NCBI GenBank assembly: GCA_009801015.1
Contig: VHZZ01001806.1
Span: forward strand, 5,449-26,152
Origin: Silene noctiflora
Taxonomy: Eukaryota; Streptophyta; Magnoliopsida; Caryophyllales; Caryophyllaceae
Direction: 5' to 3'
DNA length: 20,704 bases
Position numbers and translations under genes: made by a program. This document shows positions 1-15,400 of the stretch, piece after piece; position 1 is the stretch's first letter, and every line of letters begins with the position of its first letter. The notes below the pieces were generated by a model. That model was not told where the DNA came from. It saw only the letters and a list, made by a program, of their open reading frames with translations, and did not search any database.

Positions 1-239
1 TTTCGGATAGTTGTTGGAACAGTTTGGTTTGGCTTTGAGAAGATGTAATCTTTATAATACTTTATTTAATACGTTTCACTATTGTCTTTTGTATATCATT
101 TGCCTTGGGGAACCGAGATGGTAGCACCTTCGTACCTAAGGTGGCCTTGCAAGGCACTTTGGAGTATGAGGGTGTTACAGAAAGCTCTTATAATAAGAGT
201 TTATATTAACGGATGCGTCAGTTACAACAATAACATATA
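1..239. other. Intergenic stretch, no gene recognised
   Basis: AT-rich sequence with no convincing coding exon. A short open frame from 82 to 315 runs into the neighbouring MITE and has no recognisable domain. The part around 100-180 has the feel of a dispersed repeat or the 3' end of an upstream transcript, but this cannot be settled from the sequence. It ends at the TA target dinucleotide (238-239) of the Stowaway element. Confidence 0.4.
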
Positions 240-447
240 CTCCCTCTGTCCCGGTCATTTGTTGTCCTTTGGTTTTGGTATAAAGACCAAGGAAAGAAAA
301 GGGAGCCTATTATAAGTTGACAAGTAGACTAAATTGAATGTGAAAGAACAAAATATTCATTAAATGCAATCCTAAAATAGAAAGGACAACAATTGACTGA
401 GATACCCTAAAATGGAAAAAGACAACAAATGACCGGGGCGGAGGGAG
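240..447. mobile_element. Stowaway-type MITE (complete)
   Basis: This is a 208-bp miniature inverted-repeat element. Its two ends, about 28 bp each (240-267 and 420-447), are near-perfect inverted repeats beginning CTCCCTC(T/C)G. They are flanked on both sides by the dinucleotide TA (238-239 and 448-449), the target duplication of Tc1/mariner-derived Stowaway elements. It has no coding capacity. It lies about 1.4 kb upstream of the kinase start codon, so it is intergenic. The high end-to-end similarity suggests a fairly young insertion. Confidence 0.9.
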
Positions 448-467
448 TAAATATTAAGCCTTACAAA

Positions 468-483
468 TTTTTTTTTTTTTTTT
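468..483 (+). repeat. T16 homopolymer in an AT-rich stretch
   Basis: A run of sixteen T followed by alternating TTTTA tracts up to about 525. It is a simple repeat between the Stowaway MITE and the ACCCG-rich element. No gene is seen between 448 and 612. Confidence 0.9.
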
Positions 484-612
484 CATTAACAAATTGTTTT
501 ATTTTTTATTTTTTATTTTATTTGAAAAATATATTTTAATCATACGTAAACAAATAATTAGACATAAAATGTAACATTACAACTAAGTTAATTAGCCCGT
601 TGCAGTCAAACT

Positions 613-1051
613 TAGACCTGGCAAAAGTAACCCGACTCGAAAAGGCTGACCCGAGACCCGAAATAACCCTAACTACATCACGTGAATGTAACCCGAAAAC
701 CCGAACATGCCCGACCCGACCCGAACATGACCCGAGCTCTTGACCCGTAACTAACCCAACCCGAAAATGACCCGAGCTCTTGACCCGTAACTAACCCAAC
801 CCGAAAATGACCCGTTCAGAAACCACCCAACCCGAAAATGACCCGACAAAACATAACTCTAATTGAATCGAAAAGACTTAAAATGACATTTTCTCTCTTA
901 TTCATTGACCCGAAAAGGACCGACCCAAAATAATCCGACCCGGTTACCCGAAACTGACCCGACGACCAAATGCAAAGTTGACCCGAAATCCAAAATGACC
1001 CGAGTTGACCCGACCCGAATTGATATGACCCGTTAACCCGATTTGCGGTCT
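613..1051. mobile_element. ACCCGA-rich non-autonomous element with 9-bp target duplication
   Basis: A 439-bp block made mostly of degenerate (T/A)GACCCGA-type short repeats. It is bounded by the same 9-mer AGTCAAACT on the left (604-612) and right (1052-1060). The ends carry a short inverted match (TAGACC at 613; GGTCT ending at 1051). A 9-bp duplication fits Mutator-like elements (MULEs), so this is best read as a non-autonomous MULE-like element, but the terminal inverted repeat is short and the superfamily is an inference. It includes a perfect 40-bp tandem duplication (728-767 and 768-807). A related block lies at 19610-19754. Confidence 0.65.
728..807 (+). repeat. Perfect 2 x 40-bp tandem duplication
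   Basis: Two identical 40-bp units, 728-767 and 768-807, lie inside the ACCCGA-rich element. A third copy starts at 808 (TGACCCG) and then diverges. Each unit carries several ACCCG motifs. Identity of the two units indicates a recent local duplication by slippage or unequal exchange. Confidence 0.9.
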
Positions 1052-1151
1052 AGTCAAACTACTAGAGACTACTATGGTCATGACTCATGTGGAAGCATGG
1101 ACATTTGGGATTATCAACGATTCGACGGTATGACTTTTGCTGGAGGATTGC

Positions 1152-1423
1152 TTGACTAAAATCATGATTTGGTAACTCCGAGCCACAACAGAAAGACACG
1201 CAGCCTTTGGTCAAATCGACCTTTCAACATTTCCTCATCTTGTCATTTCATATCTAACGCAAATTATTAGTCATAAGTTTGCGAGTCATGATAAGTCAAA
1301 AATTCTGAGGATCCTTTTTATTACCTTAAAATAATTGATGGTCCATTATTGCTAATACACTATTATAAGAATTATTATACTCTCTTCACCTCGTCAAAAG
1401 ATTCAAAACACTTAACCGTTGGA
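1152..1423. promoter_or_regulatory. W-box cluster and an MSA-like motif upstream of the kinase gene
   Basis: Three WRKY-binding W-box cores lie within 150 bp: TTGACT at 1152-1157, GGTCAA (reverse of TTGACC) at 1209-1214 and AGTCAA (reverse of TTGACT) at 1294-1299. A perfect match to the M-phase-specific activator consensus YCYAACGGYYA occurs on the - strand at 1413-1423. CRK-type kinases are often pathogen- and salicylate-responsive through WRKY factors, which gives the W-boxes some plausibility. Each motif is short and could be chance; the distance to the start codon is 0.4-0.65 kb and the transcription start is unknown. Confidence 0.25.
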
Positions 1424-1806
1424 TTGTCCGGAGCAAAATCTGGACCGTTGAATGGAGAGAATCTGGACAGAAAAACACCCACATGAATCAATAGATAAAA
1501 GACAAATCATTTATAATTTCTTACTTACCCATATACGTAATATTTAATCTATCACCAGCTTATTACGGATATACACGGAGACTTGATGTGAGTATATGAC
1601 AATGAATGTAGTTTTAGTCCCCACCTAACTGGAACAGTTGAACATTATTTATCGTTGAAACTTATGATAAACAGTTTAGAAGAATCTCAAAAGTCCAAAC
1701 GCGGTTATGCACAATAAATTGGGAATTTTTACGGTATTATGTAAGTTCAACGAATGCTATTTTACCAACTGGTAGTTTGCTAAGCTGAATATATAGAAAA
1801 AGAAAA

Positions 1807-5152
<3,346 letters not shown>

Positions 5153-6471
5153 TTAATTACATACTGCAAAATTTGATAAAATTAATGCATTCAGTTGGAA
5201 GACTTCTCGTACTCTTTAAGCTAAAAAAAAGTAGATATAGGATGTAAATTATTCTGGGTTGTTTTTGTCAGGTCGATATAGGCCTGTGTGTGAACCGCGA
5301 GGGTCATATTGAAACAAGGAAAAAAGAGGTCACTATTTTCTCACAGCGAAAACAGATATGATGAAAATTGATTTACTACATGATAAGTTAGTACAGCGTT
5401 CTATGATCACCCGAAGGGTAATTACTCTTTTTACTGCTGTGGGAGCATTTGCGACCAAGATTAGATATTATTGCAAATACAAAGGAGAACAAAAACAACG
5501 CAACCAACGGACTTGAAAACCGGGGATCCATCCCGCCATGCCTCCATAGTGACAGTGGCATAGACATAGTTGTGGATGCAAAACCTTTTCGTGATTGCCG
5601 TCCCCTGCAAAATGTGAACAATGGCCGAAGAGATTAACTCGTGAAAATATGACCAGGGCTTCATCAAAATAAAATCCATCATTAGTTGTGACGACTATAA
5701 AAACTCATACCATAGCCCCCAAAATAACCCTAGTCATCTGGGTGAACTAGTAAAGAACATGGCATAAGTTATTCCATTGACTTCCGTAATATGTATATAC
5801 CCACGATTCTATAAGTTCCCACAACAAGAATATCATAGCTAGCAACCAACCCATGCAGAGTTCTTTTGAAGCTTTTCCCTCAAGACCATTTCCTCACCAA
5901 GACACAAAATATCAAGACATACACTACTAGCACATCGCCAATTTACCTTGTTGTTCCGGCACAGAATGTACACAATAAGAAATTTTGGTTCAATCAAACT
6001 ATGAACTTTCATTTCTTCATGCATATAATAAGTGTTCCTTTAGTGTTATGAGTATTGTAGAAATGGATAAGAGAGTAATATCCTTGCTAAACAAGCAACT
6101 GAACAGTTTAGTTCACTCACCGAGCTCACTAAAACTGGTATAATCAATTTTAAAGACAGCTGAATAAAATTTGATAGCATGTTAAATTTAATATACATAG
6201 GAACCTTCACCTTCCTATGGACATGGAACTCCAATATGCCCATACATTCAAAGTTTTTATTCTCGGTCAGACAAAATGTCCGACATGGCTTCGTCATATA
6301 TAAACTATAGTGCACAAAAAATAGCTACTCCCCAGTTAATTTATGCAGGTGAACTGTTGAAGTATGCATGGGGACGACTAGAACTAACCAATAGAACCAA
6401 GTATGGCACCCTTACCCACTGACAATAAGCTACCTACCAAATGAGAGAAATAAAGCAGAGTAATATTGCAC
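5153..6471. other. Convergent intergenic region, no gene recognised
   Basis: This 1.3-kb gap lies between the stop codons of the kinase gene (+) and the DnaJ gene (-), so it should hold both 3' UTRs and their polyadenylation sites. Open frames of 60-90 codons exist on both strands around 5388-5690 and 5839-6315, but none shows a domain, a consistent splice structure or a credible start context. No repeat element with clear ends was found. Confidence 0.6.
6256..6261 (-). terminator. Candidate polyadenylation signal of the DnaJ gene
   Basis: AATAAA on the - strand, about 210 bp beyond the TAA stop at 6472-6474. Plant poly(A) signals are loose, so this is only a plausible site. Confidence 0.25.
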
Positions 6472-9400
6472 TTACTGGAAAAGTCGTTCCACCAAATTCC
6501 ATACAGAATTACCAGTTTTACTCTTCTGGTATGAATGGTTTTTCCTCTCCGTGGTCATATTACTTCTGTTTCGATTGCCTGTCAATTTCAAGAAAATAAT
6601 GAATGTGTGTCGAGAGAATCTAAAAAACAATTCAACACTGAAGAAACCAAGTCTGCGGTAATTTGGAACAAAATTGAAGCTACCGTGAATAAAATTTGAA
6701 TAGTCATTAGATGAAGCCCTCAGAATAGCAAGCTCCTCAAGCAAGTTGCGTTCCCTTTCACTGGCATTAAGAAATTGCAAGTAAATTATGACACCTATGT
6801 GCAAAGCCTCAGCAAATATAACAGCAGATAAACCAAGGGAAATCTTATGATTAAAAAACTTTTCTAGCCATGGCAGCACATAATTCAAATTATGAGCTTC
6901 CAGGAGATGAAAGCCTTGATGTTATATAAGAAAATCTTATGAATCGGTAAACGCTCAACCGATTCCTACATAAGCCAATTTTAAAAGCCTCCTCTTTCCT
7001 ACATCTTTTTCTTTGGAGGGGGCCCTCATACATCTTCTCCACGTGTTAAGTAGTAACAGAAAAGGAGAAAGAACAATGTTACATTTATTACCCAAATGCC
7101 TCAAAGGTGCTCTTGATCTTATTAGGGGGAGAAGAGACTTAAAACGACGAAAGTTTGACGAGCCAAACCTGACTCTTTTTGGGATTCGGACATCCACAAT
7201 AAAGACATGATCACCTCTTCCCGAACCACGGCTTTTTGGAACTCCCAAGTGCGATAATATTACTTTATCTCCTGGCTGAATACCGGGAGGAATCTGGAGT
7301 TCCTTTGACCCCTCCACAGTTTCGACCTACAATTGGTGTTGACAATGATCATTAAAAAGAATAATGAACAGAGAGCTAGAACTCCTCCCTAATAATTAAA
7401 CTTCTACCCGTATGAAGATTTTCTACTTCTGTTAATATATTCCTACAAGGCTATAACTTCGAGCGAGATCACTATTTAATGGCAAAAAAATATACGGAGT
7501 ACAAAGTATTATGGAATTTCGAAAGATTAATAGAACAAAAAAATGTAGGAAGATTAATAAACAGTTTTAAGAGGCCATTTTGCCTCTCTTTAGAAAGTAG
7601 ACTTCCTCCGCGACATTCTGTAACATATACTACAATGCATTTCATAATTACAGGTTAGAGAACTAGTTTAGAAGTAAAAAGCCAATCTTTTAGAGAACCA
7701 GAATCAAAGGAGAAAGAAAGAAACACAGCAAAAGAGGGAAAACAAAGAAGAAGAAGAAAATGAATATGTATAATGTCTGACTACACTGGTGCACAGATAA
7801 ATGTAGAGACGGCATAAAGAGTTCCCCCTGTGAACTCTGGAACTTATCATGCCTTATTCTCCTTCACCAAATATTCAAACTCTGGAACCTGTGATATTTC
7901 ACAATTTCATTTCAGAAACTCCATAATATTTATAAATACAAGGTCTTCCTCCCAAGAAATTTCTTCTTTGTTGTCCATTTGGTGGGAACACCAAGTCTGG
8001 AAATGGGGGATTTTTTTTTTTATAGAAATGAATTTGTGAAATATCTTGTCCCCATCATGCTAATTTTCTGCCATACACATTCTTTTATACAAATGAGTAT
8101 TTTTGATTGATAAATCTTACACATGGAGAATATAAAATCTACAACACAGCAGGGTTATATTAAACACAATTCATTGGCCTATCAAAGATTAGGTCCACGG
8201 TTTTACCCCGGTGTTGAAAACACGTTTATTTTTCAGATTTTACAAACCCTATTATGGCAATAACAAAAAAAAAATTGTGTAATAACATACAACTCATGAA
8301 GCACAAACAATTATTGACCCTTTTTTTTCTTCACACTACACTTAAGAGAAATAAACATAGAATCATGAGCATGGAACACTAAGCTTGCATTGTTCCTTAC
8401 TATAAACTCCATTACGAATAAGATACCAGCATCATAAAGTGCCTTCACTACCTGGATTATCTGATTCCCTCAAACCAAGGGAATCGCAAACTGATTCCAC
8501 CGAAATTTTCGAATCTGAATTACGACGTATTAAATTTTTTGGTGTAAATTATCCGTATTACAATGTAAGAAGTGTGCATCATGTATGTATCCAAGCGGAC
8601 TACGAATTAGGCGACCATGTTCACTTTCAAATGGACCTTCTTTAGATGGTCCAAGTGTTTAATCAAGCTTAGGATATGACCATCAGTATTATAAAAGATG
8701 AATGTAATGCAAGAAATCTGGTTTACCTTTGATACCTTTAGATCTAGTTTTGAAGGTGATTTTAAGTTTGATAAGTTAATTTACTATGTTATTTTTCCAA
8801 TAACTATTACCGCGTCAGAACTCGGGAGGTACTGAGTATTGAAGGAGATTTCAGTGGTTGATCAACCAAACAAGATCATTGATGCAACTTTGACTAAATT
8901 TAGAGTTGCATTCATGATCTCAATTTTATACATTTTCAAATAAAGAGCAAGGGATATTAAGGATTTAAGGGGTACATATTATATCAAACTTCCAAGTGAT
9001 TTAATATGGTTTACATCTAAATTTGTTTTATGCCTATCTAAGTCAATGAAAAAGTACGAGTACTTATAAGCCTATACAAGGGGCTTTTACAAATACATGC
9101 TCATGAGCTCCGCCATGAGGCATGACCCAAGCCTTGGGAAGTTTATCCATTTCTCTCCCATTTGCAAGTGGTCTTTGTGAACATGTGTATGAACCCAGAA
9201 TTAATGTGGCTTTCTTGGATAGTTCATATCCTTGTTAACAAAAGTGATTACTTACATACCAGACATAAAATCATAAAATAAATTCAAGACAAAACTTAAA
9301 GGTTTAAAAATCACCTTTAATTGGTCAATAACCATAACATGCAAAACTATATTTTTTGCGCATGCCCAAACACGCACAGGATTTGGTAAAGGCTTTACTC

Positions 9401-12400
9401 AATGCATGGAATTTTTCCAAACGGCGCTCTAATATTTGCATCTTTAACATAAGGATTGATAAGGTGGTTTGACTGTCACATCCTTTAATTTTTTTTTTAA
9501 ATGCTTGCTATTAAATGTGAACCACATTGAATTGGAAAGAGCAAGGCTAAACAAACAGGGACACACAGTACATCAATTAAAAACAAATACTTTACACACT
9601 GAAAAATAATAAAAGTATACCTTAATGGTAGTTCCCAGAATTGCCTCTGTGTAAGTGATACTGACTCTGGAGACGAGATTGAGACCATCTCTCAATATTC
9701 CACGTTTTTCTTCAACATGGAGAGCCAAATAAAGATCGCCAAAAATTCTCCTGCATTCATATAGCACGTGTAAACATTTTAACCTTTTTCCTTTTTCTGT
9801 CATCTTACATCCTCGTCTCTACATTAACCTTTTTTATTTTTCCCTTGAGACTTGAAAGTCTAATACAACCTTATAAATAATCACTTTCAAAAGAAGAACC
9901 AGATATTTAAATGTTTTGTTGCAGCTTAGGTACACCCTGGAGAGTTTAAGGTAACATAGGCACAACCACATTTTTGCCAGATGCGCTTAAGTTTACTAAT
10001 CCCCCAAAAAAACACATTACATAAGGAACTTGGTTTACTAATCCTCCAAAAAAAAAAAAAAACACACAATAACTCTAAGCTGGCTGCAGTTATATTTCAC
10101 TATTAGATCCATTACTTAGAAACTCGATTGCCTGTATTAGATAAGTATAAGATAACTGTGGCTTTAATTTACTATCTACTTGCAAATATTAGATGAAGCT
10201 ATTGCTTTACTACTTATAGCCAAATTGCATAGAGAAGAAAATGAATGCATCTGATGGTAAATGTGTCTTCAGAAATGCGAACCAAGACCGCACCTTTTAC
10301 CATCAGTATTCCCTTCTCCTCGTAGCTGCATAGTAGCTCCATCAACAACACCAGGTGGGATAACCACATCAATCCTTCGTATAGATCTGATGTTTCCCAA
10401 ACCACCACATTTCAGGCATTTATCAGTCACAAATCTCCCCTCGCCTTGACAACTTGCGCATGTTGAGACCTGAAACGTATATACGCTTAGATTTAAAAGG
10501 ACGTCAAGTATCCAACATCAGGACCATTACATAAAAGCATGGTACAAAAAAGTGATTGTTATGTACAGGAACTTTTAGAACGATGTTATGTTATTTCCTG
10601 TTATATAAAGCCTGATAAATAAGCCATCTATCGGCTGGATATGGATAGTAGGATACTTCAGAATATCGATGATTTTGATATTCCGTCGACTTAATCTATA
10701 CTACTTTTTACTTCTTCATAAATAGATTGATAAACAGAAGCATTTTGCAAAAAGATATGTATTTGTCAACAAAAAGGTCTTAGGCCCTGTCCTTGATTAA
10801 GCTTAATATGATTAAATTTAACTTAACACAACTTTATTAAACTTAAATTAACTACAAGTAATTTACTTAATTAAACTTAACTTAAATTAACTTAATTTTG
10901 ACGTAGCTGAGCTGAACTCAATTGAAGTGAGTTGAACAGAATTGAACTTAATGGAGATGAACAGAACTGAAGTTAATGGAGTTGAATTGAGCTGAACTGA
11001 AATGAAGTGCACTGAAATTAAGCTGAAAAAAACAGGACCTTACGGAGAAAAGCATAAACCATGAAGATATACCAAAATTTCAAACTCCATGAAGTGGAGA
11101 ACTAAAACATTTGATCAACTTTATTCACATTTTGGTTGCATCATTACCAACAAAATGAAGATGATTTCACTTTAGTTTCAACAATAGCAATCAACACAAC
11201 AATTTTGTACCAAACTTAAAAGCACGAGCAATCAATAGGAAACCACATTAAACAATTTGACGACTAATTACTACCTCATATTACTTTGGCCTATATTTTA
11301 CCATGGATCATTTTCAGGATAATAGGTGAAACCTATGAATGAGAATAACCATTGAGATACAATTAAGACAATATAGTAATACTCCCTCCCTTCAAGTAAA
11401 GTGTCCTCGTCCCACCATTTTTGTGAGAGGGATGAATTTAAGGGGCGCTAGGATTTGAATGGAAGGAGAAAAAAATTATTTTTTAATAATAATACTAGAG
11501 ATTGGAAAGCACATGATTATGTATTGCCATTAGAATATGACGAAATTTTAAAAGGGTTACAAAGTCGTCTACAGTTCTTATCTATTATGAAGTATAATAT
11601 AGTTTTCACATTTCTCAAATTGTTTCTCAGCCATCATAAAGAAAGGTTGCATAAATAAAGTATAATATTTCTCAACAAAGAGGTTGCATCTTCTTTCCCC
11701 ACACATTTTCTCCCATTCCCATAGACCAACCAAGAGGTTCTCCTCCGACAACTTTTTTTAGAAGCAAGGAAAAGTAAGGGAAACAAAAAAAAACCTCACA
11801 GCACTTCTTCTACCTCAAGATCAAACCATGGCTTACACAAGTTTTTCATCTTCGAGTTCCACTAACTACTCCCTCTTCTTCCTTATCCCCTTCATATCAC
11901 TCGACACTCGGTGTCTCCATCTGGAAAGTTTGCAAGTCTCACTGATTTCCACAAATTACGCCTAGATTGCGATCAGACCATAATCGAGTACCGAAACACC
12001 AGTCTGAGCTCCAAGGTTCAGCCGACTGAACCTGGAAGCTTGCAATAGCGCTGCTCATATATAGCCAAACAGTTGCCCCACATTTTCTTCAATGTAAGAG
12101 AAAGTAGACATATTTGCTTAGTTTTATAAGGCGCAATGGGCAATGAAGGCACCTGATGACGTAGGCGAGTGCCTCAATCGATACGATGCGCACTGTTTTT
12201 GCTAACAACAACAACATCGGAGCCTTAATCCCAAAATGGTTTGGGGTCGGCTGACATGAATCATCCTTTAGAACCGTTCATGGGTGAACGCACACCTCAA
12301 AATGCGAAAGTATAGAAAAGGAAAAGTGAAAAACAAAAGTGGAGTGGAACATAATACAAAAGCCAAGGTAGCCTTATAGGTTTTAAAATCTAAGTCCGGA

Positions 12401-15400
12401 TTTCTTTTATAAAACTTAGAGTTTAAATCGAGAATAAAGATTAAAACGATTTTGAAAACCGAAGTAAAAACTTAAGGGTCCGAAATACCTTAAAAGTGAA
12501 ACAAGTATTAATATATAAAAAGTTGTTAGTAAAAACTTTTACTAAATCCGAAAAGAGCAAATAATTTTTTTTTTAAAAATAAATAAATAAATAAAAACAT
12601 TAAATATGTCAAATAACATCCAAAAACTAAAAATCCACATGTATCATTTCCCTCCGTTGTGCCCTCTCCGACATTATCCCCTCGTCAAGCCTGAGAAATC
12701 TCATATCGTGCTCTATAACTCTCACTCTCTCAGACATGTCTGTTTTGGTCTCCCTCTACCCCTAACAACATTTTCTGTTCCCCAAGTCTCGAGCCTCCTA
12801 ACTGGTGCGTCCATAGATCTCCTTCTCACATGACTAAACCATCTTAGTCGATTTTCCACCATCTTGTTCTCTATTGGCGCCAAAAGTACAAAACTGTAAT
12901 TTTAACATAAAGTTTTGTGGAGAAATACCCTTTTTGAGATTTTAAAGAGAGCTAACATGTACACGAGTACAAGATAGGATAATGTGGTAAATTGAAGGGC
13001 ATAATAAAAGAGCTTGAGAAAAATTTAAGAATATTGCAAAGTAGCGTGGCTCGCTACTTGCACCTTATCTATAAGGCACACCGAGGCGGTCTGAGTAGTA
13101 CCAAAATGAGCCTTGCGTTTAAGCATGCCGAGCTTGATTTTTCAAACCAAGCGCATTTGTCCTTAATCAACTGGAGACATGGTGCGAAATAAAGAACTCC
13201 TTTGAATTCCTCTTTTGGAACAAAACACTGATACCATCAACACTGTGAGAGTCCAGTTGCACTACAGTGGGAGAGAAAAGAGAGATTGCTGGACCTTTCT
13301 GTGCCCTAGAAGGCACTGACACATATTCCCAACTAACAGTTGTGATGGGGATAGAAACATAATTCACCGTGCATCCGCACCTCTCTGATGTAATGCAGCT
13401 CAAATATCTATGAAAAACATTAAAACAAGCTACTAAAGAAGTAATGCAGGTTCTGCCTACATGGCCCTACAGTAAGACTCAAAACACTTAAATGTGACCT
13501 GATTCATTAGTGTTGATGTGAAGGGATCTTAAGTTCTTGACATAGCAACTAGGCTTTTAGAAATATAAAAATTAGGAGAAACTACTAGAAAGTACCATGG
13601 TGTCCTAGGAATGTCGATAAGCTACCAGCAAATTAAAAAGAGGGTAAATACATCCTACACTCAGAACCACGTGTCATACTACATTAAGGCTAAGGAACCA
13701 AGGTAAAAAGACCACAGTATGAGTAATGCCTATAGGCCTGCATATTCAAAGTATTCACACTATGTTTAATTAATACATGCGATAGTCCATCTTCTAGCAG
13801 TATTTACTCTGCAATAGACATCCATATCAGATGGTCCTTCCTATCCATTTGCAGCAATTAAAAAGTAAAAAGAGTAGAATATGTCTTGCACTGTTCCCAG
13901 TAATTGATATGTAAAAAGAACATCCCTCCCCACATAAAAGGTATTGATAATCTGAAATAAGGACATTATAACTCTAATTAAATGCAACATGTAAGCAAAA
14001 CACCACAGGGATTCCGTTCAATCAGTATCGAAGAATTACCTGAGAAGCTACACCAAATGGTGTTCTCTGACTTTTTAGGATTCTTCCTTTACCACCACAA
14101 GCAGAGCATGATTTAATGCAATGTGTTGATTTGGCACCTGTCCCGTCACATACATCACATCTCTCCAAGCAGGGTACTTTGATTTCTCGCTTTCCTCCAA
14201 AAATTGACTCTTCAAAGGTTAGTGATATGTCAGACCTATACAAGAATGTAAAATGGATTATATTTGAAATTAAGGTATATATCAAGAGGGTGTCAGAGAA
14301 ACAAGTGGGAAAACATACAAAACTAAACCAGAAGGACAACACAAGCATACTTTCTTCACCGTACAGAAAATTCAACAAATGAAAGTGGTAACATATAATA
14401 GGGGGGTTAAGATTCCATATATAAATCGCCCCTCACATGAAATTGACAAAGAATACTCGTCTATATATATTGAACCACATCTTTTTTGGAGCGGGGAGTG
14501 ATTAAGCTGCTGAGGGATAAGCCATTAAAAATAGTTGTAAAAAAAGACAATAAAGAGGGTGAAACTTAAATGTATGGAAAACGGCCGTAACTACTTATTG
14601 TTCCATATTCTCAAGGAAAACATCATATGTCGTACGGCTTGGTTCTGAATTTCATGCTGAATATCAAATTTCAAAATGCCCTATCTGGACGATTCCAACT
14701 TAATCAAAGAAGGAGTTATAGTAGGGTTCTAGAAGCTCCTGCTCAAAGCCCCGCTAGGGTAGTCATGTGTACAATAAACTTTCCTCCCTTGTGTGATTAC
14801 AGAGAGGCTGCTTCCAACTGACTCTTAAAATAGGAAATATTTAACAGTAGCATACAACCATTACCAGATATCAAGATTCTGTCTGCGTTGACCAATGCCT
14901 TCACCTCCAAAGAAACCATTTGTGTCACCAAAAATTGAATCAAACACTTCAAAAGGGTCCACCTAATGAGAAAATCAGGTACATAATAAAACCAGTCAGC
15001 AGTACATTAACCACAGAAAATGATGTGCGTTTACTTATAAGAACATCTAAAGCATCATTAATTAAGCACAAAATATATACACCGAAAAGGGAGAAAAAAG
15101 AGACAACAAAAGCCATGACAGACCAACACCTATAACTGACAAGGAAGCGTGGGCGGGATTACCTAGACTTCTACGGCAGAGAAGTCATAAAGGAGGTTTT
15201 TGGTTCACAGATTGGTATGCAACTGTAATCAGGTATCAAACCAAGGTTTTGATTCATCTAACAAGTGCTTAGTTCATTTCTAGGATGAAGTTAACACCCT
15301 TACGTGTTGTTTGGGATAGAGTGATAGACCATATAGGAATTAAGAATTAGGAATCAAATCGTTTTGAGACATCCGAACATTTTCCCTTTATTTGGTGAAA

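Larger units (their letters stand above)
10470..14039 (-). other. DnaJ intron 5 (3,570 bp), repeat-rich
   Basis: The longest intron of the gene, between zinc motifs two and three. It contains a Tourist-like MITE (10783-11039), a single Stowaway end (11382), a possible transit-peptide pseudogene on the + strand (11828-12050) and a LINE 3' fragment on the - strand (12204-12895). Unclassified repeat-like sequence with AAGGCGCA/AGGCGG motifs flanks the LINE fragment (about 12116-12200 and 13060-13175). The remainder (13176-14039) shows nothing recognisable. Confidence 0.8.

Noticed and set aside
600..1051. CRISPR-like array from the regular ACCCGA repeats
   Set aside because: Repeats are short and degenerate with no uniform spacers, and the genome is clearly that of a plant.
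1790..1796. TATATAG as a TATA box for the kinase gene
   Set aside because: It lies only about 12 bp before the start codon, too close for a promoter with a 5' UTR.
5388..5682. Overlapping open frames in the convergent intergenic region as a possible small gene
   Set aside because: No domain, no coherent splice structure and equal openness in several frames; nothing supports coding.
6046..6315. 89-codon open frame downstream of the DnaJ stop
   Set aside because: It lies in the presumed 3' UTR and has no recognisable domain or splice link to the gene.
8439..8645. 68-codon + strand open frame in DnaJ intron 7
   Set aside because: No homology recognised, no start context, and it lies antisense within a well-defined intron.
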